Shown here piece by piece: positions 8,586 to 18,700 of a DNA stretch of 64,000 nucleotides; the first letter of the stretch is position 1, and each line of letters starts with the position of its first letter. The position numbers and the translations under genes were made by a program. The DNA comes from an uncultured Bacteroidales bacterium. GTDB taxonomy: Bacteria > Bacteroidota > Bacteroidia > Bacteroidales > ML635J-15. The notes below the pieces were generated by a model. The model was not told the DNA's origin. It saw only the letters and a list, made by a program, of their open reading frames with translations, and searched no databases. Location of the stretch: assembly GCA_905234755.1 (NCBI GenBank), contig CAJOIT010000012.1, positions 1-64,000 on the forward strand. Reading direction: 5' to 3'.

Positions 8586-9137
8586 ATGGGTAGAAAATTA
8601 TCTCGATTTTTTATTCGCGGGTGGAATGTGGTGGAAGCACCAGAGATGACCAAGGCATTGGTTATCATGGCTCCGCACACCAGCATGATTGATTTCATTC
8701 ATGGCAAACTATATTTTTCGAGTTGTGGCTACAAACCGAAATTCCTGATGAAAGCTGAAATGTTCAAATGGCCGTTGTCGCCAATTTTGCGTGCTTTGGG
8801 AGCAGTTCCTATCGACCGTAGCAAGAAGGTGGGACAGATTCGTCAGGTTGTGGAGGCGTATGAGAATAACGACAACTTCATTCTAGTAATGTGTCCCGAA
8901 GGCACGCGAAAGAAGGTAAAGAACTGGAAGCGCGGTTTCATAAAGATGGCCAAGAACGCCAATGTGCCTGTTTATTGCGGTTTTATTGACTACAAGACAC
9001 ATTCGATGGGCATTAAGTGCGAACTTGACATGTCGGGTGACGACAAGGAGATTATGAACCGTGCGAAAGCGGTTTATGCCGATATGGAAGGTCGTAACAA
9101 AGGTTGTTTTGATGCAAGTCCCGATGATGAAAATTAG
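8586..9137 (+). CDS. 1-acyl-glycerol-3-phosphate acyltransferase family protein (PlsC-like)
   Basis: This 183-aa protein has the HX4D acyltransferase motif (APHTSMIDFIHGK), a FLMKAEMFKWPL segment, GAVPIDRSKK, and the acyl-acceptor motif CPEGTRKKVKNWKRGF. It would acylate lysophosphatidate or a related lipid at the inner membrane. The ATG at 8586 after AAAAGGAAA is chosen because the longer frame from 8526 runs through a REP hairpin. The last codons overlap the start of the next gene, suggesting an operon. Confidence 0.85.
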   Translation: MGRKLSRFFIRGWNVVEAPEMTKALVIMAPHTSMIDFIHGKLYFSSCGYKPKFLMKAEMFKWPLSPILRALGAVPIDRSKKVGQIRQVVEAYENNDNFILVMCPEGTRKKVKNWKRGFIKMAKNANVPVYCGFIDYKTHSMGIKCELDMSGDDKEIMNRAKAVYADMEGRNKGCFDASPDDEN

Positions 9138-9894
9138 TCTGTTGCAATTGGATACGGTGTGGAAGGACAAGCATGCCAACCTTGATGTGATTTCACAAAA
9201 AATAAATGAAAATCAAGGTTCCGACATTTATGTGCTTCCCGAAATGTTTGCCACAGGTTTCTGCAACGAGGTTGACGAACTTGGCGAAACCATATATGGA
9301 CAAACTGTAGATGAAATGAAGTTGTTGGCAGCAAAATACCATTCCGCTGTTTGCGGGTCGCTTATCTTGCGCGATGGTGGAAAATATTACAATTCTTTCC
9401 TTTTTGTAAAACCTGATGGTGAAATCTTGCGTTACGACAAGCGGCACTTGTTCCGTTTTGGTGGCGAAGCCGATATGTTTTCGCAGGGTGAAAATCGCGT
9501 AGTAGTTGAATATAAAGGATATAGGATTTTGTTGCAGGTGTGCTACGACTTGCGTTTTCCGGTGTGGAGCCGCAATCGCAACGACTACGACATGATTTTC
9601 TATGTTGCAAACTGGCCCGACAGTCGCCGTAAAGTTTTTGATACCTTGCTAAAGGCAAGAGCTATTGAAAATCAGGCGTATGTAGTTGGTGTAAATCGCG
9701 TTGGCGATGATGGTATGGGTTTGCACTACGACGGCGGAAGCTGTATAATCGATTTCAAGGGCGAGTATGTTGGACGTTGTCCTGATGGTGAGGAGTTTGT
9801 TCTGACGGAGAAACTTGACATTGATGCGTTGCGCCAGTTCCGAGAAAAATTCCCTGCATGGAGTGATGCCGATGAGTTCTCGCTACAGAGGTAG
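9127..9894 (+). CDS. Carbon-nitrogen hydrolase, omega-amidase type
   Basis: A 255-aa nitrilase-superfamily enzyme with the catalytic triad visible as Glu in VLPEMFATGF, Lys in RYDKRHLFRFGGE and Cys in LLQVCYDLRFPVWSRN. The wording is like YafV/NIT2 omega-amidases, which hydrolyse alpha-ketoglutaramate and similar omega-amides. The start is ATG 9124 or 9127, overlapping the acyltransferase stop by 11-14 bp. The ATG at 9127 (MKISLLQLD) best fits the family N-terminus. Confidence 0.9.
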   Translation: MKISLLQLDTVWKDKHANLDVISQKINENQGSDIYVLPEMFATGFCNEVDELGETIYGQTVDEMKLLAAKYHSAVCGSLILRDGGKYYNSFLFVKPDGEILRYDKRHLFRFGGEADMFSQGENRVVVEYKGYRILLQVCYDLRFPVWSRNRNDYDMIFYVANWPDSRRKVFDTLLKARAIENQAYVVGVNRVGDDGMGLHYDGGSCIIDFKGEYVGRCPDGEEFVLTEKLDIDALRQFREKFPAWSDADEFSLQR

Positions 9895-9948
9895 AAACTT
9901 GCCGAATGAGAAATTTATATTACTTTTGCACTCAAATTTAAATGAACT

Positions 9949-10188
9949 ATGGCACGAATCATATTTTTATTGGTAATATTTGCTCTTATCGTTGTGATTG
10001 TTGTATATGTTGTCAAGGCGATAAAAATGAATAATAGCAAGGAAGAAAAACCTACGCCAATACAGCGCACAAAGGAGCGTACCAACTATTCTGTTGCCGA
10101 TGAACTTCTCAAGTTGCAGAACCTCAAGGAGGAAGGCATTATTACCGAGAAGGAATTCGAGGAGATGAAGAAAAAGTTGATGGAATAA
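9949..10188 (+). CDS. Small membrane protein with SHOCT domain
   Basis: A 79-aa protein: an N-terminal transmembrane helix (residues 3-24, very rich in I/V), a short charged linker, then a C-terminal SHOCT helix pair (ELLKLQNLKEEGIITEKEFEEMKKKLM). SHOCT domains sit at the ends of many membrane proteins and probably mediate oligomerisation. A -7 box TACTTTTG lies at 9921-9928. Confidence 0.85.
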   Translation: MARIIFLLVIFALIVVIVVYVVKAIKMNNSKEEKPTPIQRTKERTNYSVADELLKLQNLKEEGIITEKEFEEMKKKLME

Positions 10189-10271
10189 TACAAACATTTC
10201 AGCTATATCATAATATATTGTTGCATCCATAGCGTGATGCTAATTTTTTGTTGTAACATTCAAATAAAAAA

Positions 10272-12329
10272 ATGGAATTAAGAAATATAGGAATAGCAGC
10301 GCACATCGATGCTGGCAAGACAACGGTATCGGAACGAATACTTTATTTTACTGGTGTAAACCGCAAACTTGGTGAAACTCACGATGGTCAGGCAACGATG
10401 GATTTCATGAAGCAGGAGCAAGAACGTGGTATCACAATCGCATCAGCAGCAATCACCTGCACATGGAACAATCATCAGATAAACCTGATTGACACCCCGG
10501 GACATGTTGACTTTACCGTTGAGGTTGAGCGTTCACTGCGTGTAATCGACGGAATGATAGCGGTTTTCTGTGCTGTTGGTGGCGTTGAGCCGCAGAGCGA
10601 AACCGTGTGGAATCAAGCCGAGCGCTACCGTGTACCGCGCATTGCGTTCGTAAACAAGATGGACCGCACTGGCGCAAACTTTGGCGAGGTTGTCATGCAG
10701 ATGAACAAGTACCTTGATGCTAATGCATTGCCATTGCAAGTGCCTATGGGTTCCGAAGACACCTTTGCCGGTGTAATCGATATCGTGCGCAACATTGCAT
10801 ACACCTTTGCCGATGGCAAGCGCTTCGAGAATCCTATTCCTGCCGAATATGCAGCGCAGGTCGAAGAAGCACGTACCTTCATGATCGAAAAGCTTGCCGA
10901 TGGTGACAACGAAATCATGGAAATGTATTTCGAAGGCAAGGAAATTCCAGAGGAAAAACTGAAAAAGGCAATCCGCGAGCAGACCTTAAAGCTTTTGGTA
11001 ACGCCAGTTTTCTGCGGTGCGGCATACAAGAATATTGGTATCCAGCTTTTGCTTGATGCAGTTGTCGATTATTTGCCATCTCCTATTGATGTCGGCTCGG
11101 TAATCGGCACCGACTTGCACGACAACGAAAAGACTCACAGCCGCAAACCATTTGACAGCGAAAAGTTTTCGGCATTGGCTTTCAAGTTGATAAACGACCC
11201 GTATGTAGGTCAGCAGACTTTCATAAGAATCTTTTCGGGCAAGCTCACAAGCGGAATGTCAGTTTACAACTCATCGAAGCGCAAGCCAGAGAGAATAGGA
11301 CGAATTTTCCGCATCAAGGCCAAGGAACGCCAAGAAATTACCGAAGCAGGTGCTGGCGAAATTGTTGCTTTGGTCGGTATGAAATACACCAAGACTGGCG
11401 ATACCTTGTGCGATCAGGAATTCCCGTTGTACTTGGAATCGATTCATATTCCCGAGCCTGTAATCCAGTTGAAGGTACAGCCGTCAAATCAGAAGGACAA
11501 GGACAAATTGAGCGAAGCTCTTGGTCGTCTGGTAAACGAGGACCCGTCGTTCCATGCAAAGTACAACGAGGAAACCGAGGAAACGGTAATTTCGGGCATG
11601 GGCGAGTTGCATCTTGAAATTATGGTTGACCGCCTAAGAACCGAATTCAAGGTTGATGTTGAGGTTGGCGAACCTGCAGTTGCATTCAGGGAAACCATTA
11701 CCGCGCCTGTGGAGACTATGTACAAGCATGTGAAGCAGACTGGCGGTCACGGTCAGTATGCACATACGATTATGCGTATGGAACCGAATCCGGGCAAGGG
11801 CTACGAATTTGTCGATGTGGTTAAGGGCGGCAATATTCCTGGCGAGTACATTCCGTCGGTTGACAAGGGCGTTTGCAACATTATGGAGCGCGGTATCTTG
11901 TCGGGATTCCCGGTTGTCGATGTCAAGGTAACGCTTCTTGATGGTTCGTACCATCCAGTTGACTCGTCCGACATGGCATTCCAGTTGTGCGCCGAGTTGT
12001 GCTTCAAGAGCGGATTTATGAAGGCAAATCCTATTCTGCTCGAGCCAGTTATGAAGGTGGAGGTCAATACTCCCGACGATTACATTGGTGATGTTGTTGG
12101 AAACCTCAACCGCCGTCGTGGAAAGATAGAAGCGATGAGGCGTTACCGTAAGGGTTCGCAGAAGATTGTCGGACTTGTGCCGCTTATGGAAATGTTCGGC
12201 TATGCAACCCAGTTGCGCAACATAACATCAGGTCGTGCAAACTATTCGATGGAGTTCTACCAGTACATGGAAATGCCGTCGAACATACAGACCGAGGTGC
12301 TGAAGAAGTTGAACGAGAAGAAAGGGTAA
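10272..12329 (+). CDS. fusA: Elongation factor G
   Basis: A 685-aa translational GTPase. G1 is AAHIDAGKTT, switch I includes EQERGITIASAA, G3 is DTPGHVDF and G4 is NKMDRTGANF. Domain IV has GGHGQYAH and domain V is present (LEPVMKVEVNTPDDYIGDV). All GTPase motifs are intact, so it is not the divergent Bacteroides EF-G2 type. It stands alone: no rpsL, rpsG or tuf is adjacent, so it may be a second copy or a relocated gene. Confidence 0.93.
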   Translation: MELRNIGIAAHIDAGKTTVSERILYFTGVNRKLGETHDGQATMDFMKQEQERGITIASAAITCTWNNHQINLIDTPGHVDFTVEVERSLRVIDGMIAVFCAVGGVEPQSETVWNQAERYRVPRIAFVNKMDRTGANFGEVVMQMNKYLDANALPLQVPMGSEDTFAGVIDIVRNIAYTFADGKRFENPIPAEYAAQVEEARTFMIEKLADGDNEIMEMYFEGKEIPEEKLKKAIREQTLKLLVTPVFCGAAYKNIGIQLLLDAVVDYLPSPIDVGSVIGTDLHDNEKTHSRKPFDSEKFSALAFKLINDPYVGQQTFIRIFSGKLTSGMSVYNSSKRKPERIGRIFRIKAKERQEITEAGAGEIVALVGMKYTKTGDTLCDQEFPLYLESIHIPEPVIQLKVQPSNQKDKDKLSEALGRLVNEDPSFHAKYNEETEETVISGMGELHLEIMVDRLRTEFKVDVEVGEPAVAFRETITAPVETMYKHVKQTGGHGQYAHTIMRMEPNPGKGYEFVDVVKGGNIPGEYIPSVDKGVCNIMERGILSGFPVVDVKVTLLDGSYHPVDSSDMAFQLCAELCFKSGFMKANPILLEPVMKVEVNTPDDYIGDVVGNLNRRRGKIEAMRRYRKGSQKIVGLVPLMEMFGYATQLRNITSGRANYSMEFYQYMEMPSNIQTEVLKKLNEKKG

Positions 12330-12689
12330 TTGTTAGGATTGTTGCCATTGGCAACGAATGAATTGGTCTATAGATATATAGCATTTCTTCTCCTTTTTTG
12401 GCGGTGTAAATTTCCGAACTGGCAAATCCCACTCGACAAAAATGCGTATATACGCAAAAATTTCGAATAGGATTTGTTTTCTGCGAATCCAAGAGAAATA
12501 TTTCTTCGGTTTTATACGTTATACCCGACAAAAAATCTAAATTTTATTTAGTATATCAGATAAAATTTTAAGATTTTATTCATTATAAAAGATAAAATAC
12601 TATTTCTATGGCGTAACATAGTTTTATTCCTTTGCCCGTATGTGCGGGAAAATGTGTATTTTTGCAAAAATTTATACATAAAATATTTT
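12330..12689. other. 360-bp AT-rich intergenic stretch
   Basis: No gene is supported. It contains short inverted repeats (TTGCCATTGGCAA near 12341) and poly-A/T tracts (ATTTTATTTAGTATATCAGATAAAATTTT region). A -7 box TATTTTTG at 12657-12664 belongs to the cvfB-like gene. Confidence 0.6.
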
Positions 12690-13529
12690 ATGCTTGAAAT
12701 CTGGAAATCACACGAGTTGAAGGTCGTTGGAACTAATGGCGACAAGTTGTTGTTCGATGCTGCCGAACATGGTACCCTCGAGGTGGAAAACATCGACCTC
12801 GTGAAGACATACGAAGTCGGAGAAACCGAAAGCATTTTCCTGTATATGGGTCCCGACGGCAATGTGCATGGTTGCATGGGCAGTCCGTTTGTCGGAATCG
12901 GCGAGTTCGGATATTTGACTTGTGTGGCAAACACCAAGTACGGTTCGTTCCTTGACTGGGGAATCGAAAAGGATTTGTTCTGTCCGTTCAAGGAGCAGAA
13001 GGTCGATTTGAAGGTTGACGAGGACTATATAGTTTATGTTTATCTCGATGAGGATACCAACCGCGCCGTAGCAAGCACAAAGTACGAAAAGTACATCGAT
13101 GAGAGCCAGCGTCCGCAGGTGGAGGAAAACCAGAAGGTCCACGCAATGGTGGCAAGGCGCACAAGTCTTGGCTACAACTTGATTGTCGAGAACAAATATT
13201 CGGGAATCTTGTATTCCAACGAGGTGTTTACCGAACTGCATTCGGGCGATGAGGTGGATGTGATTGTGAAGAAAGTTCGCGATGACAACAAGTTGGATCT
13301 CCGCATGTTCCGCAACGACCACGAGGATATCGACAATTTTGAAAACAAGATATTAGCCTACCTGAAAAAGCACAAGGGCGAGATGAAAATCTGCGACAAC
13401 AGCAGTCCCGAACTTATATACAAGACCTTTGGCATCTCGAAAAAGAACTTCAAGAAGGCCTTGGGCGCTTTGTACAGGAAAAGATTGGTGGAAATTGGTG
13501 AAAATGGAGTGAAATTAATAAATAATTGA
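12690..13529 (+). CDS. cvfB: S1-like RNA-binding protein, CvfB/YitL family
   Basis: A 279-aa protein of the conserved virulence factor B family: tandem S1-like OB folds (YLTCVANTKYGSFLDWGIEK; HAMVARRTSLGYNLIVENKY; SNEVFTELHSGDEVDVIVKK) and a C-terminal winged helix (YKTFGISKKNFKKALGALYR). The ATG at 12690 is preferred over an upstream in-frame start, because the promoter -7 box TATTTTTG (12657-12664) lies inside the longer frame. Members bind RNA and influence gene expression in Gram-positives. Confidence 0.88.
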   Translation: MLEIWKSHELKVVGTNGDKLLFDAAEHGTLEVENIDLVKTYEVGETESIFLYMGPDGNVHGCMGSPFVGIGEFGYLTCVANTKYGSFLDWGIEKDLFCPFKEQKVDLKVDEDYIVYVYLDEDTNRAVASTKYEKYIDESQRPQVEENQKVHAMVARRTSLGYNLIVENKYSGILYSNEVFTELHSGDEVDVIVKKVRDDNKLDLRMFRNDHEDIDNFENKILAYLKKHKGEMKICDNSSPELIYKTFGISKKNFKKALGALYRKRLVEIGENGVKLINN

Positions 13530-13568
13530 TGATTTACGAAGTACGATTTACGATTGATTTTGTTCATA

Positions 13569-13592
13569 GTAGCATCGCAATGCTTTGCGATG
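13569..13592 (+). repeat. REP-like hairpin with GTAG foot, copy 2
   Basis: GTAG (13569-13572) is directly followed by CATCGCAA-TGCT-TTGCGATG. It has the same loop and inner stem as copies 1 and 3, with compensatory changes in the outer stem. Confidence 0.7.
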
Positions 13593-13638
13593 GCATAGAT
13601 TGTCAATTGTAAATTATTCATTGTTAATTATTAAGATT

Positions 13639-14943
13639 ATGGGAAACATTGTAGCAATAGTAGGAAGACCGAATGTTGGGAAATCGACATTCTTCAACAG
13701 ATTGATAGAACGCCGCGAGGCGATAGTGAACGATGAGAGCGGTGTAACTCGCGATCGCCTTTATGGACATTGCTTCTGGAACGGCAAGACATTCTCCGTT
13801 GTCGATACAGGCGGATATGTTGAAAATTCTAACGATGTGTTCGAACGCGAAATTTCGAAGCAGGTGCTTATCGCTATCGAGGAAGCCGATGCTGTAATGT
13901 TTATGGTTGATGTTGACATGGGCCTGACCGACCTTGATGTTGCCGTTGCCGACATTCTCCGTTCATCCAAGAAGCCAGTTTTCCTAGTGGTGAACAAGGT
14001 TGATTCGAACAAGAAGATTGTCAATAGCTACGAGTTCTACAATCTCGGACTTGGCGAGTTGTATTGCATTTCGGCTATAACCGGCACTGGCACTGGCGAA
14101 TTGCTCGATGCTGTTGTCAAGGCATTGCCCGACAAGCCCAATGTTGAGGAGCTTGACCTTCCGCGCATTACCATTGTCGGTCGTCCGAATGTTGGCAAGT
14201 CGTCTCTTACCAATGTGCTTATAGGCGAGGAGAGGAACATTGTTACCAATGTTGCCGGCACAACGCGCGATTCCATAAACACCCGCTACAACAAGTATGG
14301 ATACGACTTTATGCTTGTCGATACGGCTGGCGTACGCCGCAAGAGCAAGGTTTCCGAAGATTTGGAATTCTACTCGGTTATGCGTTCGATTCGCGCCATC
14401 GAAAATTCCGATGTCTGCCTGCTGATGATTGATGCCGAGCAGGGCTGGGAGTCGCAGGACCAGAACATTCTCAACCTTATCCGCAAGAACAAGAAGGGCA
14501 TCGTCATCCTTGTAAACAAGTGGGACTTAATTGAAAAGGACAGCAACACGCTGAAGGAGTACCGCGAGTTCATACAGGACAGGATTGCTCCGTTCAATGA
14601 TATACCAATACTTTTCATCTCAGCGCTCACAAAGCAACGTATAAGCGATGTGCTTAGCACCGCAATGCAGGTTTACGAAAACCGAATTCAGCGCATACCG
14701 ACAGGCAAACTCAACGAGGTTATGCTCGATGCAATAGAGAATTTCCCGCCACCAGCAACCAAGGGCAAGTACATAAAGATAAAGTATGTAACCCAGTTGC
14801 CAACGCCAACACCTGTTTTTGCATTCTTTGCTAACCTGCCGCAGTACATCAAGGAGCCGTACAAGCGTTTCCTGGAAAACAAGCTCCGCGAAAACTTCAA
14901 TCTTACCGGTGTGCCGATAGTGTTGGTATTCAGGGATAAGTAA
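13639..14943 (+). CDS. der: Ribosome-assembly GTPase Der (EngA)
   Basis: A 434-aa tandem GTPase. The first G domain has GRPNVGKST and the second repeats [19 protein letters not shown] and NKWDL are the two G4 motifs, and a KH-like C-terminal domain follows ([36 protein letters not shown]). It functions in 50S subunit maturation. The start at 13639 ([11 protein letters not shown]) matches the family; the longer frame runs through the REP hairpin and an AT-rich repeat. Confidence 0.96.
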   Translation: MGNIVAIVGRPNVGKSTFFNRLIERREAIVNDESGVTRDRLYGHCFWNGKTFSVVDTGGYVENSNDVFEREISKQVLIAIEEADAVMFMVDVDMGLTDLDVAVADILRSSKKPVFLVVNKVDSNKKIVNSYEFYNLGLGELYCISAITGTGTGELLDAVVKALPDKPNVEELDLPRITIVGRPNVGKSSLTNVLIGEERNIVTNVAGTTRDSINTRYNKYGYDFMLVDTAGVRRKSKVSEDLEFYSVMRSIRAIENSDVCLLMIDAEQGWESQDQNILNLIRKNKKGIVILVNKWDLIEKDSNTLKEYREFIQDRIAPFNDIPILFISALTKQRISDVLSTAMQVYENRIQRIPTGKLNEVMLDAIENFPPPATKGKYIKIKYVTQLPTPTPVFAFFANLPQYIKEPYKRFLENKLRENFNLTGVPIVLVFRDK

Positions 14944-14997
14944 TTTCACATTGCATATTTTTATCCACCCAACCGAAAAAATTATTAGTTTTGCGAA

Positions 14998-15756
14998 ATG
15001 ATGAAAAAGGTATTGACGATATTGTTTGCCTTGGTGCTGTTTTCGATGTCGGCATTTGCGCAGATTAAGGACGAGTGCATAAATGTTTGGCAGTGCGAAA
15101 TAAACTATGCATATCAGTTTTCGCTTACCGACATGAGGGCAACCTACGGCAAAAATCCCTCGACAATGGGACTTGGCCTTTCTTTCAAGACAAAGCAAAA
15201 CTTGATTTTCGGATTCGAGGGCAGCTATCTCTGGGGCGGATATACCGACAACGGCGTTTCGATTTTACGCAACATTATGACCCAATCGGGAAACATAATA
15301 AATTCCTACGGTGAATACGGTACGGTTCTTATGACCCAATCCGGTTTTTATGTAGGCGTTAAGACTGGATATGTTATTGCCTTTAGCAAACCCAATCCCA
15401 ATTCGGGTATAGTGCTGAATATTGGTGCAGGTCTTCTTGAACACCATATTCGCATAGAAAACCGTTCGAACAACACTCCGCCAGTGCTAGGCGACTATAA
15501 GAAGGGTTACGATGGTTTGCGAAACGGCATTGCTTTGCGCGGATTTTTGGGTTATCAGTTCCTGAGTAGCAAAAAGTTGGTGAATTTCTATGCCGGTGTG
15601 GAATATACTTTTGCTTGGACAAAATCACGCCGAAACTACGATTTCAACCTGCGTGGCAAGGATAACACCCAGTATCACGATTCTATGATTGGAATACGCG
15701 TGGGCTGGATTTTGCCGGTTTATCGTCATGCACCAGAAGAATACTATTACTATTAG
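14998..15756 (+). CDS. Outer-membrane beta-barrel-like protein
   Basis: A 252-aa protein with a clear signal peptide (MMKKVLTILFALVLFSMSAFA, cleavage before QIKDE). Alternating hydrophobic/aromatic strands follow (MGLGLSFKTKQNLIFGFEGS; SGFYVGVKTGYVIAFS; FYAGVEYTFAWTKSR), ending in a terminal strand (IGIRVGWILPVY). The pattern suggests an eight-stranded barrel. It sits 2 bp before waaA, so it may be co-expressed with envelope lipid genes. No specific family is recognised. Confidence 0.72.
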   Translation: MMKKVLTILFALVLFSMSAFAQIKDECINVWQCEINYAYQFSLTDMRATYGKNPSTMGLGLSFKTKQNLIFGFEGSYLWGGYTDNGVSILRNIMTQSGNIINSYGEYGTVLMTQSGFYVGVKTGYVIAFSKPNPNSGIVLNIGAGLLEHHIRIENRSNNTPPVLGDYKKGYDGLRNGIALRGFLGYQFLSSKKLVNFYAGVEYTFAWTKSRRNYDFNLRGKDNTQYHDSMIGIRVGWILPVYRHAPEEYYYY

Positions 15757-15758
15757 CG

Positions 15759-16985
15759 ATGAAATTCTTCTATTTCCTTTGTATCCGTGCTTATTTTCTT
15801 GCTGTTAGGCTTGCCGCTCCATTCAATCGCAAGGCAAAACTTATGGTGTCGGGACGAAAGGACTGGGAGAAAAATATACAAGCAAAAGTTGAATCTGGAC
15901 AAAAATATGTTTGGTTTCATGCGGCTTCGCTTGGCGAATTCGAGCAAGGCCGTCCGCTGATAGAACGCTATAAGGCTGAAGGGAAGAAAATTGTGCTAAC
16001 TTTTTTCAGTCCAAGCGGTTACGAGGTACGCAAAAACTACGACAAAGCCGACATTGTGTGCTATCTTCCCTTCGACAGCAAGCGTAATGCACGGAAATTC
16101 ATCGACATAATTAATCCAGAATTTGTCGTTTTCGTGAAATACGAGTTTTGGTACTGTTTTATCCGCGAATTGGCAAGACGGAAGATAAACACATATTTGA
16201 TTTCGGGAATTTTCCGCAGCGGACAGATATTTTTCCGTCCGTGGGGAAAGTTCTACCGTAAGGTCCTTACCGATTTTGCATGGATGTTTGTGCAGGATGA
16301 AAATTCCAAAAATCTCCTCGAAGGTGCTGGTGTGAAGAACATTTCGGTTTGCGGTGATACGCGTATTGATCGCGTGTATCAGATTTCGCACGAAAAATAT
16401 GAAAACGAATTCCTTAGCGAATTCGCCAAGTCGGGGAATGTCATCGTTTGCGGTAGCACATGGCCGCCCGACGAGAAGATTATTTCGCAGTATGTAAACT
16501 CGCACGATGGACTGAAAGCTGTGCTTGTGCCCCACGAGATACACGAAGAACATCTTTGTGCAATAGAAAAAATGCTTGATAAGCCGTTTGTGCGCCTTTC
16601 TAAGTGCGAAACAGCAGATGCATCGCAACTTTCGTACATTATCGTAGATTCGATGGGAATGTTGTCGAAGATGTACCGTTATGGAAAACTGGCGTATGTC
16701 GGTGGTGGATTTGGAGTAGGAATACACAATACGCTCGAAGCGGTAGTTTACGGACTGCCAGTGATTTTCGGTCCCAACTATCGCAAGTTTAAGGAAGCGT
16801 TTGACTTGATAGGTTGCGGAGCAGGATTTTCAATTTCATCATACGGAGATTTTGAAAATGTTGTTGAAAAACTTCTTTCCGATGAGGTGAAATATGCCGA
16901 ATCGTGCTCGCAGGCAAATACCTATGTAGAAAAATCGGTTGGAGTTTCCGATTTCATTTACAACAAGATAAAGGAATTGCAATGA
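15759..16985 (+). CDS. waaA: 3-deoxy-D-manno-octulosonic acid (Kdo) transferase
   Basis: A 408-aa GT30 enzyme that adds Kdo to lipid IVA at the inner membrane. Motifs: WFHAASLGEFEQGRPLIE near residue 50, then VVFVKYEFWYCFI, ISGIFRSGQIFFRPWG, FVQDENSKNLL and the C-terminal YVGGGFGVGIHNTLEAVVYG. An N-terminal hydrophobic segment anchors the protein. Its stop overlaps the lnt start (ATGA), so envelope lipid and lipoprotein synthesis are coupled in one operon. Confidence 0.95.
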   Translation: MKFFYFLCIRAYFLAVRLAAPFNRKAKLMVSGRKDWEKNIQAKVESGQKYVWFHAASLGEFEQGRPLIERYKAEGKKIVLTFFSPSGYEVRKNYDKADIVCYLPFDSKRNARKFIDIINPEFVVFVKYEFWYCFIRELARRKINTYLISGIFRSGQIFFRPWGKFYRKVLTDFAWMFVQDENSKNLLEGAGVKNISVCGDTRIDRVYQISHEKYENEFLSEFAKSGNVIVCGSTWPPDEKIISQYVNSHDGLKAVLVPHEIHEEHLCAIEKMLDKPFVRLSKCETADASQLSYIIVDSMGMLSKMYRYGKLAYVGGGFGVGIHNTLEAVVYGLPVIFGPNYRKFKEAFDLIGCGAGFSISSYGDFENVVEKLLSDEVKYAESCSQANTYVEKSVGVSDFIYNKIKELQ

Positions 16986-18628
16986 AAAGGATAAATGTCG
17001 CATTAAGGTTTGGTTTGTGCGTATTGTCGGCACTTTTGCTTAGTGCTGGCTGGTTCAATCTGCACATACAGTGGCTGGTGCTTGTGGGCTTCGTCCCTAT
17101 GCTTATTCTTATGCAGAATATCATTGATGAGAACAGCAAGCACGGCGGAGCAAAGTTTTTCGGCTATTCCTATCTTATGTTTGTCCTTTGGAACCTCGTC
17201 ACAACTTGGTGGGTTTACTTTGCAAGTCCGGCCGGCGTGTTTATGGCAGTGCTTGCATCTTCGTTGCTAATGGCGTTGACGATGAGGATTGTATATGCGT
17301 TGTGGAAGCGCGGTGGCGAAAAGGTTGGGCTTATTGCATTCGTCAGTTGCTATGTGGCATTCGAGTATCTGTTTATGAACAGCGAAATTGCTTGGCCGTG
17401 GCTGGTGATTGGCAATTCGTTTGCCAACGATGTGCTGTTTGTGCAGTGGTACGAAATTACCGGACATCTGGGCGGTTCTACCTGGATATTGATAGTTAAT
17501 GCATTGTTGTACAAAGTATTGTGTCAGGTGCTTGAAAAGCGCAAACCTACATTGCCAATTGTTATTACAACGGCAGTTTTGCTGTTCGTACCAATAATTT
17601 TCTCCGTCATTCGCTATTATACATACACTGAAAAGGAAAATCCGCAGAATATTGTTGTCATTCAGCCGAATATCGATCCGTGGGGCGAAAAGTTTGACGA
17701 GAATACCTTTGGTTCGCAAATTGAAAATATACTTGACATTGCTTCAACTTACGGCAATGCAGAGACCGATTATTTTGTTGCTCCCGAAACTGCTCTTAAC
17801 GGTACAATTCAGGAAGATTTCATGCAGGGAAATTCATCGCTTGTTGCCACGCGCAAGTTTATGAAGGACTATCCGAAAAGCAAGTTCGTTGTCGGTGCTA
17901 CCACATTCAAGGTTTACTACCACAAGAATGGCGACAAGGCCTACGATGGCTCGTCCATTACCGAAACTGCCCGAGAAATAGGCGAAACCGACCACTACGA
18001 CATCTACAATGTCTCGATGCAGGTCGATTCGAGTCCCTATGTGCAGATTTATCGCAAGAGCAAATTGGTTCCAGGGGCGGAGATTCTTCCCTACATCAAG
18101 GTTTTCGGCTTTTTGAGCGACCTCATGACCGACCTTGGCGGAATGAGCGGCAGCCATGGCTGTCAGGAGCATCCGACATCCTTTACAAACGACATTAGCG
18201 AAGTAAAAGTTGGTGTGCCGGTGTGTTATGAATCTGCATTTGGTGAGCATTGTACAGGATTTGTCGAGGATGGTGCGCAGATGATTTTCGTCATTACCAA
18301 CGACGGTTGGTGGCGCGACACTCCGGGTTACCGCCAGCATTGCAGTTTCTCGCGTTTGCGTGCCGTTGAGACGCGCCGTAGCATTGCGCGTAGTGCCAAT
18401 ACAGGCATAAGTTGCATAATCAATCAGCGTGGCGATGTTGTGGAATCGCTTGGATGGTGGCAGCGTGGTGGCATTGCTGCGACTATCAACGCCAACGACA
18501 AGATTACATTTTATGCAAAATATGGCGACTACATTGCTCGCATGTGCGGCGTGGTGGCAGTGATACTGATTCTTATGCAGATAGTTGCAGGTATAAGGGC
18601 AAGGCTGGCCAAGAAGGCGAAGAATTAG
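16982..18628 (+). CDS. lnt: Apolipoprotein N-acyltransferase
   Basis: A 548-aa integral membrane enzyme with several N-terminal transmembrane helices and a periplasmic nitrilase domain. Catalytic residues are seen as Glu in VAPETALNG, Lys in YRKSKLVPGAE and Cys in VPVCYESAFGE. A C-terminal transmembrane helix ends the protein. It adds the third acyl chain to the N-terminal cysteine of lipoproteins. The ATG at 16982 overlaps the waaA stop; the long upstream extension of the frame is inside waaA and is rejected. Confidence 0.94.
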   Translation: MKRINVALRFGLCVLSALLLSAGWFNLHIQWLVLVGFVPMLILMQNIIDENSKHGGAKFFGYSYLMFVLWNLVTTWWVYFASPAGVFMAVLASSLLMALTMRIVYALWKRGGEKVGLIAFVSCYVAFEYLFMNSEIAWPWLVIGNSFANDVLFVQWYEITGHLGGSTWILIVNALLYKVLCQVLEKRKPTLPIVITTAVLLFVPIIFSVIRYYTYTEKENPQNIVVIQPNIDPWGEKFDENTFGSQIENILDIASTYGNAETDYFVAPETALNGTIQEDFMQGNSSLVATRKFMKDYPKSKFVVGATTFKVYYHKNGDKAYDGSSITETAREIGETDHYDIYNVSMQVDSSPYVQIYRKSKLVPGAEILPYIKVFGFLSDLMTDLGGMSGSHGCQEHPTSFTNDISEVKVGVPVCYESAFGEHCTGFVEDGAQMIFVITNDGWWRDTPGYRQHCSFSRLRAVETRRSIARSANTGISCIINQRGDVVESLGWWQRGGIAATINANDKITFYAKYGDYIARMCGVVAVILILMQIVAGIRARLAKKAKN

Positions 18629-18667
18629 TAAAAAAATTACACAAAATATGTGTAAAAAAACTATAAG

Positions 18668-18675
18668 TATATTTG
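18668..18675 (+). promoter_or_regulatory. -7 promoter element of the T9SS cargo gene
   Basis: TATATTTG fits the Bacteroidota -7 consensus and lies 25 bp before the ATG at 18701. Confidence 0.5.
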
Positions 18676-18700
18676 CGGAGAATTTATAATACTTGCAGTT

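Noticed and set aside
12708-13322. 204-codon minus-strand frame
   Set aside because: Antisense to the CvfB-like gene, which has S1 motifs and a promoter.
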